From: Orbaceae bacterium ESL0721
GTDB taxonomy: Bacteria; Pseudomonadota; Gammaproteobacteria; Enterobacterales; Orbaceae
Direction: 5' to 3'
Assembly: GCA_029433365.1 (NCBI GenBank)
Contig: JAQTHZ010000001.1
Coordinates: 124,001 to 188,000 of the forward strand
Length of the DNA stretch: 64,000 bases
Shown: in pieces, positions 1 to 9,362 of the stretch
How the letters are laid out: every line of letters starts with the position of its first letter
Numbering within the stretch: position 1 is the stretch's first letter
Notes under the pieces: generated by a model
What the model saw: the letters and a program-made list of their open reading frames with translations, nothing else
What the model was told of the DNA's origin: nothing
Database searches by the model: none
Position numbers and translations under genes: made by a program

Positions 1-1
1 A

Positions 2-520
2 ATAGGCTATTTTATTCTGTTTTTACTTGTTTTAGGGCAAGCTAATGCAGATGTTGGAAGATTTTTAGAAAGGGATGGGAGTTGGTTCCTTTATAAATCT
101 TTAGATACTAATGATAATTCAATAACCTATGCAATCCATAACGTCAATAGTCGATATGATATATTTTCTATCTCTTGTCGCATCCCTTACTATACTGATC
201 CCTATTATCATTCTCGTTATCAAGTTGCTTCAATATCTTACGAAAAAGGCCCTTTTTTATCCTCAGATAGTAAACATATAGTAAGGATTACTCGTAATCA
301 GATGCAGAGCAAGAAATTTAAAGTTAAAGCAGGTGCGCTACATTCTGTAGAATTTGATAGCGCTACTGATTTAATCAAATTTATTCGATCATCTAATACT
401 ATTGATTTTGAAATCATAGATGTTTATTTATTTAAACGTGGCGTGATTTTTGATATGGATGGCTTTTCTCAGCTAGAAAGTAAATTAGATAAATTATGTA
501 AATATGAACAAAATAGTTAA
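2..520 (+). CDS. Secreted protein of unknown function (5' end outside window)
   Basis: The frame is open from the window edge to a TAA at 520, so the gene starts upstream. An ATG at 302 lies in the same frame but is internal. The visible N-terminal part is a hydrophobic stretch ending in GQANA, followed by DVGRFLERDG, which looks like the end of a Sec signal peptide with signal peptidase I cleavage after ANA. The mature part (about 155 residues) has two cysteines and no motif I recognise. Secretion is seen from sequence; function is unknown. It precedes lptM by 135 bp on the same strand. Confidence 0.6.
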   Translation: MGYFILFLLVLGQANADVGRFLERDGSWFLYKSLDTNDNSITYAIHNVNSRYDIFSISCRIPYYTDPYYHSRYQVASISYEKGPFLSSDSKHIVRITRNQMQSKKFKVKAGALHSVEFDSATDLIKFIRSSNTIDFEIIDVYLFKRGVIFDMDGFSQLESKLDKLCKYEQNS

Positions 521-655
521 AAAATAGCAATAACTTTTAAAGCTGACTTCTTGTATCATCAAGTTGCTTAATGTTCCCAAGCAACTTGTTCCAATAAACG
601 CTATCGTGTAATATATGGTAAATCTAACCCCTTATCAAAATGCGATATTATAATT

Positions 656-844
656 ATGTCTATCTCCTTGTCTATTCGTAAATATATTAAAGTTTCGGCT
701 GCTATTTTAGTTGTATCTCTTCTTTCCGCTTGTGGTCTAAAAGGTCCTCTCTATCCACCTTCTGAAACAGATAGTTTCACCTCTTTATCAATTGATAATT
801 TATCTACTAATGATTTTCAACCGTTACTCATAGCGGCACGGTAA
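656..844 (+). CDS. lptM: LptM (YifL) lipoprotein
   Basis: A 62-residue lipoprotein: a hydrophobic N-terminal segment (residues 13-25) ends in the lipobox LLSAC, followed by the family hallmark GLKGPLYPP. In E. coli, LptM binds the LptD translocon and helps its oxidative maturation for lipopolysaccharide export at the outer membrane. It lies just before the lysA/dapF genes, as in many gammaproteobacteria (yifL-dapF in E. coli), with 18 bp to lysA, so co-transcription is likely. The C-terminal half is variable, as is usual for the family. Confidence 0.85.
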   Translation: MSISLSIRKYIKVSAAILVVSLLSACGLKGPLYPPSETDSFTSLSIDNLSTNDFQPLLIAAR

Positions 845-862
845 AAATAGAAAAGTTAATGG

Positions 863-2179
863 ATGAAGCCAATGGATTTTTTACAATATAAAAACGGTCG
901 ATTATTTGCGGATGATATTGCAATTGCTGAACTTGCTAAGCAGTATGGAACACCGCTCTATCTCTACTCAAAAAATAGTATTACCCAGCAATTTTTAGCC
1001 TTTGCAAAGGCACTTAATCATCGTAAACATCTAATCTGTTATGCGGTAAAAGCTAACAGTAATTTAGCTATTTTGCATCTATTAGCAAAATTGGGATCTG
1101 GATTTGATATTGTTTCTCAAGGTGAGCTAGAACGTGTCTTGGTAGCGGGTGCTGATCCTAAAAAGGTGGTTTTTTCTGGTGTGGCAAAATCGGTTGCTGA
1201 AATTGAACGTGCGTTACAAGTTGACATAAAATGTTTTAATGTTGAGTCAGAAGCAGAACTAGAGAGGATTAATCAGATAGCTGGGCGTTTAAATAAGATT
1301 GCTGCTATCTCTTTGCGAATTAACCCTGATGTCGATGCCAAAACACACCCCTATATATCAACAGGTTTGCGCGAAAATAAATTTGGTATTAGTTATCAGT
1401 TAGCTGAATCGGTCTATCAGAGAGCAGATCGATTACCTAATATTAAAATTGTCGGAATTGATTGTCATATCGGTTCGCAGTTAACTCAGCTTTCACCTTA
1501 TATGGATGCAGCTGATCGTATATTGGCGTTAGTTGCAAAATTATATGCCGATAATATTACGATTGAACATATCGATTTTGGTGGAGGATTAGGGGTCTGT
1601 TATGATAATGAAGAACCCCCAACCCCAGCAGAGTTAATTGCCGTATTAGAAGATCGATTAAAGCACTTTTTTAACGATAATCCTAATATTGATGGTAAGA
1701 AGATTGAAATATTAATCGAACCGGGTCGTTCAATTGTTGCCAATGCGGGGCTTTTAGTAACTAAAGTAGAGTATTTAAAACATCAGGAAGATAACCATTT
1801 TGCTATTGTTGATGCCGGAATGAACGATCTAATTCGTCCTGCGCTTTATCAAGCTTGGATGCGCATATTGCCGGAAAAAGAGGCTGAACAAGAACCTGCA
1901 AAGTCAACAGCAAAAGAGTCAACTAGTCGTCATCTCTATAATGTTGTTGGTCCTATCTGTGAGTCGAGCGATATTTTGGGTGAAAAACGTGATCTTGATC
2001 TCTCTGAAGGTGATCTGTTGGTGGTCTGTAGCGCAGGTGCATATGGGTTTAGCATGGCATCAAACTATAATAGTCAACCAAGGCCCGCTGAGGTGATGTT
2101 ACTGGACGATAAAAAGCATAAATTAATTCGTGAACGTGAATCATTTACACAACTTTGGCAGGGTGAAACGATACTATAA
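863..2179 (+). CDS. lysA: Diaminopimelate decarboxylase
   Basis: PLP-dependent decarboxylation of meso-diaminopimelate to L-lysine, the last step of lysine synthesis, in the cytoplasm. The 438 residues match the usual fold-III decarboxylase length. Visible motifs in order are CYAVKANSN with the PLP lysine (near residue 58), HIGSQL, DFGGGLG, EPGRSIVANAG (phosphate and substrate binding), CESSDILG with the partner-site cysteine, and GAYGFSMASNYN near the C-terminus. A second in-frame ATG at 872 is an alternative start. The gene sits between lptM and dapF, whose enzyme makes its substrate, so the pair forms a lysine/peptidoglycan-precursor unit. No lysine riboswitch is visible. Confidence 0.95.
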   Translation: MKPMDFLQYKNGRLFADDIAIAELAKQYGTPLYLYSKNSITQQFLAFAKALNHRKHLICYAVKANSNLAILHLLAKLGSGFDIVSQGELERVLVAGADPKKVVFSGVAKSVAEIERALQVDIKCFNVESEAELERINQIAGRLNKIAAISLRINPDVDAKTHPYISTGLRENKFGISYQLAESVYQRADRLPNIKIVGIDCHIGSQLTQLSPYMDAADRILALVAKLYADNITIEHIDFGGGLGVCYDNEEPPTPAELIAVLEDRLKHFFNDNPNIDGKKIEILIEPGRSIVANAGLLVTKVEYLKHQEDNHFAIVDAGMNDLIRPALYQAWMRILPEKEAEQEPAKSTAKESTSRHLYNVVGPICESSDILGEKRDLDLSEGDLLVVCSAGAYGFSMASNYNSQPRPAEVMLLDDKKHKLIRERESFTQLWQGETIL

Positions 2180-2313
2180 TCTCGTTTAACTTCGCATTTT
2201 TCGAGGATCTAGAATAGATTTTATATAGACAATTTAATCTAAATTAAGGTATTAAATTAGGTCTAACAATTTTCTTATAATAATTAGTGAATAATCAGCA
2301 TAAGGTAATCGTG

Positions 2314-3168
2314 ATGAACTTTTCAAAAATGCATGGACTTGGCAATGATTTTATGGTCATTGATGCGATAACACAGACTGTTCATCTATCTACAGAGATG
2401 ATAAAACGACTTGCCAACAGATATACTGGTGTTGGATTTGATCAGTTACTAATTGTTGAACCCCCTTATGCACCCGATGCAGATTTTCACTACCGTATAT
2501 TTAATGCGGATGGTACTGAAGTACAGCAGTGCGGTAATGGTGCACGCTGTTTTGCGAGATTTGTCAGATTAAAAGGGCTTACCAAAAAGCGAGTATTAAA
2601 AGTAAGCACCATGAAAGGTAATATAATTCTAACCGTCAATAATGATGAGACTGTCCGTGTCAATATGGGTGAACCGGTTTTTTCCCCCAATAAAGTCCCT
2701 TTTAAAGCGATAAAAGAGGAGAAAACTTATATTATTAGAACCGAATCGATTAGAACAGAAACGTCGATTATTGAAGAGCAAACCATATTGTGCGGTGTGG
2801 TCTCAATGGGCAATCCCCACTGTGTTATCCAAGTTGATAATATACAAACTGCACAAGTAGCAACTATAGGTTCCATTTTAGAAAGCCATGAGCGATTTCC
2901 TGAACGTGCCAATATCGGTTTTATGCAATTAGTTGATCGTAATAATATCAATTTACGTGTCTTTGAACGTGGTGTGGGTGAGACTAATGCCTGCGGAACT
3001 GGCGCTTGTGCTGCAGTTGCAATTGGTATTAACCAAGGAGTGCTTAACCAATCAGTCACCGTTAATTTACCTGGTGGTAAGTTGCTAATTGAGTGGCAAG
3101 GGAGAGGACACCCACTATTTATGACTGGCCCTGCTACCCATGTTTATGATGGTTTTATTGCGCTATAA
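2314..3168 (+). CDS. dapF: Diaminopimelate epimerase
   Basis: Interconverts LL- and meso-diaminopimelate for lysine and peptidoglycan synthesis. It shows both catalytic cysteine motifs, CGNGARC and ACGTGAC, plus the conserved start [14 protein letters not shown] and a C-terminal MTGPA.HVYDGF. The open frame reaches a GTG at 2287, but the family start and an AAGGT ribosome-binding site fit ATG 2314. At 284 residues it is about ten longer than E. coli DapF, because of a short charged insert (TESIRTETS region) before the segment [15 protein letters not shown]. Downstream are the DUF484 gene and xerC, as in E. coli. Confidence 0.95.
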   Translation: MNFSKMHGLGNDFMVIDAITQTVHLSTEMIKRLANRYTGVGFDQLLIVEPPYAPDADFHYRIFNADGTEVQQCGNGARCFARFVRLKGLTKKRVLKVSTMKGNIILTVNNDETVRVNMGEPVFSPNKVPFKAIKEEKTYIIRTESIRTETSIIEEQTILCGVVSMGNPHCVIQVDNIQTAQVATIGSILESHERFPERANIGFMQLVDRNNINLRVFERGVGETNACGTGACAAVAIGINQGVLNQSVTVNLPGGKLLIEWQGRGHPLFMTGPATHVYDGFIAL

Positions 3169-3272
3169 TTTCTGCTTACTAAAAATCTATCTAATCAAGA
3201 ATAGAATCAGTATCAAACTACTATTAAAAGATAGGTAAACACTAAAACATTATTCGCATATTGAGAAAGACT

Positions 3273-4046
3273 ATGACGGTAAAAACTGTTGCATCAATAG
3301 ATCGTAATGGTGAAGACTCTGCAAAAAGTGTAACTTCAGCAGAAGATTTTAATAGTTCAGTCAACACAATAGATGAAGAGACGATTTGCCACTATCTATT
3401 AGATCACCCCGATTTTTTTATTCGTCATGCTAAGCAATTGGAATCTATTCAGATCCCACACCCAATTAGGGAGGCTGTCTCACTACCTGAGTGGCATATG
3501 GCACGTCAACGTAACAAGATAGAGCAGCTTGAGAGTGAGATTACACTCTTAATGGAACATGCTTCGACTAACGAGGCGCTTGCCGATCAGTTGCAGTTAT
3601 TACAGAACCAAATGATTATTGCAACAGATCTAAACCATCTAAGTGAAATTTTAAATAGGTGGACAAAATTATTAGGTCTTTCTGGTGCTTATCTCTATCT
3701 TTTTGATGACAAGTGGCAACTTAATGCACCACTAAATTATCACCATTTTACTTTAAATGCTGCCAAGTTTAATTTTATTAGAGTTAGGCATCTCCAGTAT
3801 AGTTACCAATATTTAGGGCGATTAAACTCTACTGAACTTGATTTTCTGCTTCCTCCGACTCAATCACGTGCGCATATTGGATCAGTTGCGTTATCGCTAT
3901 TTGGTGAGTTCGGTGATTTAGGTCTATTGATGTTTACCAGTCGACATCAAGATCATTACCAAACGGGGCAAGGTACTTGGCTGATTGAAAAAATTAGTGA
4001 GACATTACCTATTTTAATCAGTCGTTGGATAAAAAGGAGAGCATAA
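3273..4046 (+). CDS. DUF484 family protein (YigA-like)
   Basis: A 257-residue DUF484-family protein with the typical HPDFFIRH motif near residue 50, a central predicted coiled coil ([16 protein letters not shown]) and a GAF-like C-terminal half. The biochemical function of the family is not established; it is linked by position to xerC in many gammaproteobacteria. The ATG at 3273 follows a GAGAAAG ribosome-binding site and is preferred over the upstream TTG at 3261. Its last codons overlap the ribosome-binding region of xerC, so the two are translationally coupled. Confidence 0.8.
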   Translation: MTVKTVASIDRNGEDSAKSVTSAEDFNSSVNTIDEETICHYLLDHPDFFIRHAKQLESIQIPHPIREAVSLPEWHMARQRNKIEQLESEITLLMEHASTNEALADQLQLLQNQMIIATDLNHLSEILNRWTKLLGLSGAYLYLFDDKWQLNAPLNYHHFTLNAAKFNFIRVRHLQYSYQYLGRLNSTELDFLLPPTQSRAHIGSVALSLFGEFGDLGLLMFTSRHQDHYQTGQGTWLIEKISETLPILISRWIKRRA

Positions 4047-4048
4047 AA

Positions 4049-4948
4049 TTGGTCTCTACAAAGTTAACTGACCCTATTGAACAATTTCTATTCTATTTAA
4101 AGTCAGAAAAGCAGCTGAGTCTAAATACGCAAAATAATTACCTCCGTCAACTTAATGCCGTAGTTGACTTACTTAGTGATTTAGATCTTTCTAGCTGGCA
4201 AGATGTTGACGCATCAGCAGTCAGACTTATCGTCTCTCGTAGTAAAAAAACGGGGTTACAATCTAGCAGTTTAGCATTACGGCTCTCATCACTGCGTAGC
4301 TTCTTTGATTGGATGGTAAAAACGGAGCAGTTAAAAGCTAATCCAGCCCGTGGTGTAGTTAATCCAAAACAGCCGAAAAGGCTCCCAAAGAACCTTGATA
4401 TTGATGATATTAATCAACTGCTTAATATAAATTATAATGATCCATTATCGGTACGTGATCGTACTATGTTAGAGGTGATGTATGGATCTGGTTTGCGTCT
4501 TGCTGAACTCGTTAACTTAAATTGCCGTGAGCTCAATCTGGTTGATGGTGAAGTTAGGGTTATGGGGAAGGGGAGCCGAGAACGTAAATTACCGTTAGGG
4601 CGAGAGTCGATTAAATGGCTAAAACACTGGTTATCAATGCGTGATTTTTTAGTGCCAGAGGATGATGCGCTATTTATCTCAAAATTGGGTAAGAGAATAT
4701 CAAGACGCAATGTTGAAAAACGATTTGAGCAGTGGGGAATTAAGCAAGGGCTGAGTTCCCATATCTATCCGCATAAACTTCGTCACTCTTTTGCAACGCA
4801 TATGCTGGAGTCAAGTGGTGATCTGCGTGCTGTACAGGAGCTACTTGGACATGCAAATTTAGCCACTACACAAATTTATACCCATCTTGATTTTTCGCAT
4901 CTGACCGACGTTTATGATTCAGCTCATCCAAGAGCAAAACGGAAATAA
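4049..4948 (+). CDS. xerC: Tyrosine recombinase XerC
   Basis: Site-specific recombinase that, with XerD, resolves chromosome dimers at dif. Residues of the tyrosine-recombinase active site are visible: Arg in GLRLAE, Lys in [15 protein letters not shown] (His-x-x-Arg), GHANL (His) and the nucleophile in TTQIYTH. The C-terminal AHPRAKRK matches the family. The open frame allows a TTG at 4025, inside the DUF484 gene. A TTG at 4049, placed 9 bp after the AAGGAG at 4034-4039, fits a ribosome-binding site better, so I give that start. Either way the start codon is not ATG, which is unusual and suggests weak, coupled translation. Confidence 0.93.
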   Translation: MVSTKLTDPIEQFLFYLKSEKQLSLNTQNNYLRQLNAVVDLLSDLDLSSWQDVDASAVRLIVSRSKKTGLQSSSLALRLSSLRSFFDWMVKTEQLKANPARGVVNPKQPKRLPKNLDIDDINQLLNINYNDPLSVRDRTMLEVMYGSGLRLAELVNLNCRELNLVDGEVRVMGKGSRERKLPLGRESIKWLKHWLSMRDFLVPEDDALFISKLGKRISRRNVEKRFEQWGIKQGLSSHIYPHKLRHSFATHMLESSGDLRAVQELLGHANLATTQIYTHLDFSHLTDVYDSAHPRAKRK

Positions 4949-4981
4949 CCAATTTGTTAAGTAATCTGTTATAATTCTTCC

Positions 4982-5001
4982 TATTGTATAAATAGACAGT
5001 G
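4982..5001 (+). promoter_or_regulatory. LexA (SOS) box upstream of uvrD
   Basis: The 20-mer TATTGTATAAATAGACAGTG has seven of the eight core bases of CTGT-N8-ACAG (first base T instead of C) and lies about 20 bp before the uvrD start. E. coli uvrD is also SOS-controlled. Its repressor function is inferred. Confidence 0.65.
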
Positions 5002-5019
5002 TGATAGATCAGTACAAAT

Positions 5020-7278
5020 ATGAACAAATTACTCTTAACCGATCTAAATAGTGAGCAGAAAGAGGCGGTAACAACCGATAACCAATATACTATTGTACTT
5101 GCCGGAGCAGGGAGCGGAAAAACGCGTGTGCTTGTACACCGCATTGCTTGGTTATGCCTCGAAAAACAGTATCCTGCTAACTCCATTTTTGCCGTTACGT
5201 TTACCAATAAAGCCGCTGCCGAGATGCAAGAGCGTATTTTACAACTGGTGGGTGAGAGCTATTTTAGTGGTATGTGGATCGGCACTTTTCACGGTCTATC
5301 ACACCGTCTGTTGCGTCTCTTTTCAGCGCAAGCAAAACTGCCTTCTAACTTCCAATTGATTGATAGTGATGATCAAATTCGTCTAATTAAGCGGATCTTT
5401 CGTGAATTAAAAGTTGATGAGAAACAGTGGTCACCAAAAGAGTGTGCAGGTTTTATCTCCACCCAAAAAGAGCAAGGTTTACGTGCTAAAGATATTACGC
5501 CAGCTGATCCAAAACAGGCTATGTGGCAGAAAATTTATCATGACTATCAGATGATCTGCGATCGAGTTGGCTATGTCGATTTTTCTGAACTCATTTTGCG
5601 CACTTATGAACTCCTAAATCGTGATGAGAGTGTACTTAGTTACTGTCGAAATCGATTTACCAATATTTTAGTTGATGAGTTTCAAGATACCAATGAGATT
5701 CAGTTCAAATTAGTCAAAAAGTTAGCGGGAAATACAGCAAACTTAATGGTTGTTGGCGATGATGACCAGTCAATCTATAGCTGGCGTGGTGCTAATGCAG
5801 ATAATCTGCAACTATTTATTAATAACTATCCTGAAACCGAGATCATCCGACTTGAACAGAACTACCGCTCTACAAGTACAATTCTAGATGCTGCCAATCA
5901 ACTTATTGCCAATAATCAAAATCGGTTAGGTAAAAATCTCTGGACCGAGAGCGGTGCTGGCGAAAAAATTGCTCTCTATGTCGGTTTTAATGATATTGAT
6001 GAAGCGCGTTTTGTGATTGGAGAGATAAAAAAACGTCATGACGAGCAAGAGAGTTATGCAAGTTGTGCCATTCTCTATCGCAATAATGTCCAGTCGCGGC
6101 TGCTGGAAGATACGCTTCTGCAAGCAGGAATTCCATATCAAATATACGGTTCTATCCGCTTTTATGAACGGCAAGAGGTGAAATTAGCGCTCGCCTATTT
6201 GCGCCTTCTACATGATCGTAATAATGATATGGCATTTGAAGCAACGGTTAACACGCCAACGCGTGGCATTGGTCAAGTTACCCTTGATAAGATACGTTTT
6301 ACCGCCAAACAGAATAGCCTCTCTCTTTGGGATGCATCACTTTTAATGATTAAAACAAAGATGCTAACCGAACGCCAACGTTCTGGTATTGGTCGATTTA
6401 TTGAGTTAATCGAATCAATTCATACAGAAATTGGGCGCACTAATGCCATTAGATCTAAACAGAGTGAGATCCCATTTTATAAACAGTTAGATGCCATTAT
6501 TAAATTATCAGGAATTGTTCAGATGTACGAACAAGAGCCAGGTATTAAAGGTCAATCAAGGTTAGAAAACCTAGACGAACTAGTCGCGGCTGCCGAGCAG
6601 TTTTATCGGGATAATGAAAATCGAGAGTTGACCGATCAAGTGACCGGTAAAACGTTAACTGTGTTGGAGTCCTTTTTAGCATTTACCTCGTTAGAGGGTC
6701 ATGAAAATAGAAAAAAAGAGGATGCAGTGCAACTTATGACACTCCATGCTGCAAAAGGTCTTGAATTTAATTCTGTATTTATTGTAGGACTTGAAGAGGG
6801 GATCTTCCCGACAGATCGAGCGACAGCTGACCTATCCCGTATGGAGGAGGAGCGGCGGCTTGCCTATGTGGGTATTACTCGTGCACGCAAACATCTCACT
6901 TTGACGCTTTGTGAACTAAGACGCCTTTATGGTCGAGAAGCACGCAATTTGCCATCACGTTTTTTAGCAGAATTGCCAATGGATAATATTAAGGAGATCA
7001 GCTATCGGGGTATTACCTTCTCTACAGCATATCAAACCCATATTCCAAATAGTGAATTAATCGAACAGGAAACTAAGTTAGCAAAACTTTCAGAATTAAG
7101 AAAAGAGAGTAAACCTGATGGCTTTGCTTTAGGGCGTAAAGTGATTCATAACCGATTTGGTGAAGGGACAATTATTAATATGGATGGGGAAGGGGATCAT
7201 AGACGCGTACAAATTGCATTTGTTGATCAAGGTATAAAATGGTTAGTCGTTAAATTAGCTAATCTAAAATTGGTCTAA
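5020..7278 (+). CDS. uvrD: DNA helicase II UvrD
   Basis: ATP-dependent 3'-5' superfamily 1 helicase for nucleotide excision and mismatch repair, and for removing RecA filaments. Domains in order: Walker A AGAGSGKT (near residue 30), FTNKAAAEM (Ia), the DEFQDTN Walker B motif, GDDDQSIYSWRGA (III), QNYRST (IV), TLHAAKGLEF (V) and the VGITRAR motif VI. The C-terminal tail ending QGIKWLVVKLANLKLV matches UvrD rather than Rep. The length of 752 is slightly above the E. coli 720. It follows xerC in the same direction, with its own LexA box, and faces cyaY across a two-way terminator. Confidence 0.95.
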   Translation: MNKLLLTDLNSEQKEAVTTDNQYTIVLAGAGSGKTRVLVHRIAWLCLEKQYPANSIFAVTFTNKAAAEMQERILQLVGESYFSGMWIGTFHGLSHRLLRLFSAQAKLPSNFQLIDSDDQIRLIKRIFRELKVDEKQWSPKECAGFISTQKEQGLRAKDITPADPKQAMWQKIYHDYQMICDRVGYVDFSELILRTYELLNRDESVLSYCRNRFTNILVDEFQDTNEIQFKLVKKLAGNTANLMVVGDDDQSIYSWRGANADNLQLFINNYPETEIIRLEQNYRSTSTILDAANQLIANNQNRLGKNLWTESGAGEKIALYVGFNDIDEARFVIGEIKKRHDEQESYASCAILYRNNVQSRLLEDTLLQAGIPYQIYGSIRFYERQEVKLALAYLRLLHDRNNDMAFEATVNTPTRGIGQVTLDKIRFTAKQNSLSLWDASLLMIKTKMLTERQRSGIGRFIELIESIHTEIGRTNAIRSKQSEIPFYKQLDAIIKLSGIVQMYEQEPGIKGQSRLENLDELVAAAEQFYRDNENRELTDQVTGKTLTVLESFLAFTSLEGHENRKKEDAVQLMTLHAAKGLEFNSVFIVGLEEGIFPTDRATADLSRMEEERRLAYVGITRARKHLTLTLCELRRLYGREARNLPSRFLAELPMDNIKEISYRGITFSTAYQTHIPNSELIEQETKLAKLSELRKESKPDGFALGRKVIHNRFGEGTIINMDGEGDHRRVQIAFVDQGIKWLVVKLANLKLV

Positions 7279-7345
7279 TTGCATCAAAATTAAACTGATA
7301 ATATTTGTAATTGGGATGATAGCATCTCATAAAATAGAGAGGAAA

Positions 7346-7371
7346 AATCCGCTGATGATTATTAGCGGATT
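7346..7371. terminator. Two-way terminator between uvrD and cyaY
   Basis: A perfect 8-bp stem (AATCCGCT / AGCGGATT) with a 10-nt loop lies between the convergent uvrD and cyaY, with A-rich sequence before it. It could serve both strands. Confidence 0.6.
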
Positions 7372-7386
7372 GTACTAAAACGGTAA

Positions 7387-7695
7387 TTAGTGAGCTTGCT
7401 CAGCAACGGCAGTAGTAAAGATCTCATTAAATGATTTATCGGTGCGATTACAGATCCAGTCGCCATTAAGATAGTCAAAATGGTAACCCTGTTTACTTGT
7501 GGCTAACCAGATCTGAAAGAGCGGCTCTTGAGTATTTAGAATGATTTTACTGCCATTGGTAAAGGCGATGGTAATAACATTACCATGAATATCATAATCG
7601 ATGTCGATATTATGTTCATCAGCATAGTTATCAAGAAAAGATTCGACAGAATTAAAAAGCTGATCAGTCAATGAATAAAATGTGTTTGCATCCAT
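7387..7695 (-). CDS. cyaY: Frataxin-like iron-sulfur assembly protein CyaY
   Basis: A 102-residue CyaY/frataxin protein that modulates iron delivery and IscS activity in iron-sulfur cluster assembly in the cytoplasm. The acidic first helix (SVESFLDNYADEHNIDIDYDIHGN) and the sheet ending in NTQEPLFQIWLATSKQGYHF are characteristic. In E. coli, cyaY is near the dapF-xerC-uvrD block on the opposite strand, and the same neighbourhood is kept here. Confidence 0.9.
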   Translation of the reverse strand: MDANTFYSLTDQLFNSVESFLDNYADEHNIDIDYDIHGNVITIAFTNGSKIILNTQEPLFQIWLATSKQGYHFDYLNGDWICNRTDKSFNEIFTTAVAEQAH

Positions 7696-7816
7696 AAAAT
7701 AGCCTCAAGTAAAGATAAACTGCCGCCATTCTAGCATAGATTAGTTTATAGCACCAAAATGGTGCTTTTTCGTTAAGTTTGTACTATTTGCTGGTACTAT
7801 TTACTTGTACTATTGT

Positions 7817-8422
7817 TTATTCGGCTAAAGGTAATCCACATACAATAGTTAACTGATTATGCTGATTATTCCCTCTGACTGTTGTTTGCCATCTTCTTGG
7901 AAAGTTATCGGTATTTATCAACTCACCATTGCCAAAATAGTGTTCAAAATAGTGAATATTGCCTGTTGCTATCTCCATCTGATCACAATTTGCTTTATGC
8001 TCAAATATAGATGAACGGTATGCAATCTCTTTACCATCAGCAGTAGGTAACATTTGAGGAGGACCATAGGTAATCACTTCATTAAATAGACGGATATTGC
8101 TGTTATAAGGGTGAAGTTTAATTGAATTTCGATCAATAAATTTATAGGTAATAGCGTTACCAATCTCAAATTTATTAGTTGGAATATACCTCTGCCCAAC
8201 AAGTGGATCTTTTAAACTCTCATTTCGCTCTTCGGCAAAAGATTCAATATCTGATTTAGTCGCTGTAGCAAATGCTGGTGATGAAAAGATCAATGTAGTG
8301 AGTGTGATTTTTAGTACTATTTTTTTAAGAACTATCTTTTTAAGTACTAACTTTTTAAGTACTAGCTTTTTTAGTAATGCTAAATTAGTTGGGAATAGGG
8401 TAAATAATTGGCAATGTTCCAT
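7817..8422 (-). CDS. Putative exported protein with N-terminal five-residue repeats
   Basis: Unknown function. The N-terminal region holds four tandem copies of a five-residue unit (KKLVL/KKIVL), then a hydrophobic segment ending SSPAFATA, a plausible signal peptide cleavage site. The mature domain has paired cysteines and aromatic motifs (FEHYFGNGELI, CGLPLAE) and loosely resembles the small Adhesin_E/CNP1-type exported proteins; I did not test this. Because the repeats push the signal peptide about 40 residues in, the true start may be internal. The ATG abuts the TAA of the upstream gene (TAAATG), with GGAGC as ribosome-binding site, so the two are coupled. Confidence 0.6.
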   Translation of the reverse strand: MEHCQLFTLFPTNLALLKKLVLKKLVLKKIVLKKIVLKITLTTLIFSSPAFATATKSDIESFAEERNESLKDPLVGQRYIPTNKFEIGNAITYKFIDRNSIKLHPYNSNIRLFNEVITYGPPQMLPTADGKEIAYRSSIFEHKANCDQMEIATGNIHYFEHYFGNGELINTDNFPRRWQTTVRGNNQHNQLTIVCGLPLAE

Positions 8423-9202
8423 TTAAATTGCTCCTTTTTCTGACTGTTTACGCTCAATTGACTGCTGTTTTAATCTCTTTTGACGTTCAGCTCTTTTCTC
8501 TTCTCTTTTTAATTTTAACTCTTGATGTTTTTTCTCAAGCTGTTTGTCGATAATCTTCATGTCAGGACGTAATTTATAAAGATTCTCTTTAGTTACATCA
8601 CCTTGCAAAGTACAGAAAAGTCTAACTTGATTGCTATCAGGAACATCTTCAATATAGAGAATCTTTTCCATACTGCCAACTTTTGGCGCAATATCACTTA
8701 TAGTGTAGGGATTTGGTCTCCAATTTGGTGAACTATCGTCAGATATTTGTGCGTTGGTGATAGTGATATCATCGCTATAATCCTGCCATTTATACTCATT
8801 TAATGCCTGTTTAACTTCATTACGACTATTATTAATAATAAAACCCCAATAATAAAAATGACCTAATGATGGAATATTGGCGTAGATATTTTGGTAGCTA
8901 ATAAACTCTAATCCCCTGTATTTAAGGGGTTTTTTAAATTTAATGCTATTTTTCCCATCATTTTCTACATCTTCAACAGCTATATATGCAATCTCCTGAT
9001 CACTTTTAATCAGATCAACATAAGGGCTTAATTCAGAGTGATTTACGGTTATATTTTTAAAAAATTGATCATCACATTGGGTAAAAGCAGTAATAATAGA
9101 TTCTAATTGGTTGGACTCTATTTGCTTTTTATTTGATTGAGCCATAACGGACAGGGGAGTTAGTAATAAACAGATAATCGCAGAAATCTTAGTTTTAAAC
9201 AT
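8423..9202 (-). CDS. Exported protein of unknown function with charged C-terminal helix
   Basis: A 259-residue protein with a clear Sec signal peptide (MFKTKISAIICLLLTPLSVMA). The middle has no motif I recognise, with two cysteines (TQCDDQF and RLFCTLQGD) that could form a disulfide. The last 45 residues are a Lys/Glu/Arg-rich predicted helix (QLEKKHQELKLKREEKRAERQ). It directly precedes, and is coupled to, the second exported protein; the two probably act together in the envelope. Function is unknown. Confidence 0.6.
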   Translation of the reverse strand: MFKTKISAIICLLLTPLSVMAQSNKKQIESNQLESIITAFTQCDDQFFKNITVNHSELSPYVDLIKSDQEIAYIAVEDVENDGKNSIKFKKPLKYRGLEFISYQNIYANIPSLGHFYYWGFIINNSRNEVKQALNEYKWQDYSDDITITNAQISDDSSPNWRPNPYTISDIAPKVGSMEKILYIEDVPDSNQVRLFCTLQGDVTKENLYKLRPDMKIIDKQLEKKHQELKLKREEKRAERQKRLKQQSIERKQSEKGAI

Positions 9203-9362
9203 GGTTTTTCCTTTTTCTATTTTTGTTCGATATTTTAATCGAAAAAAATAGAAAAATATAGTGTAAGCGTTTTTTAAATTTCAAATTTAATAACTAATTT
9301 TATATGCCAATATTTAAGTATCTATTTTATATATCTATTTCAAAGAAATAACTTATTAAAGT

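Noticed and set aside
2490-3059. Open frames on the minus strand inside dapF
   Set aside because: They lie wholly inside a well-supported gene on the other strand and show no motif.
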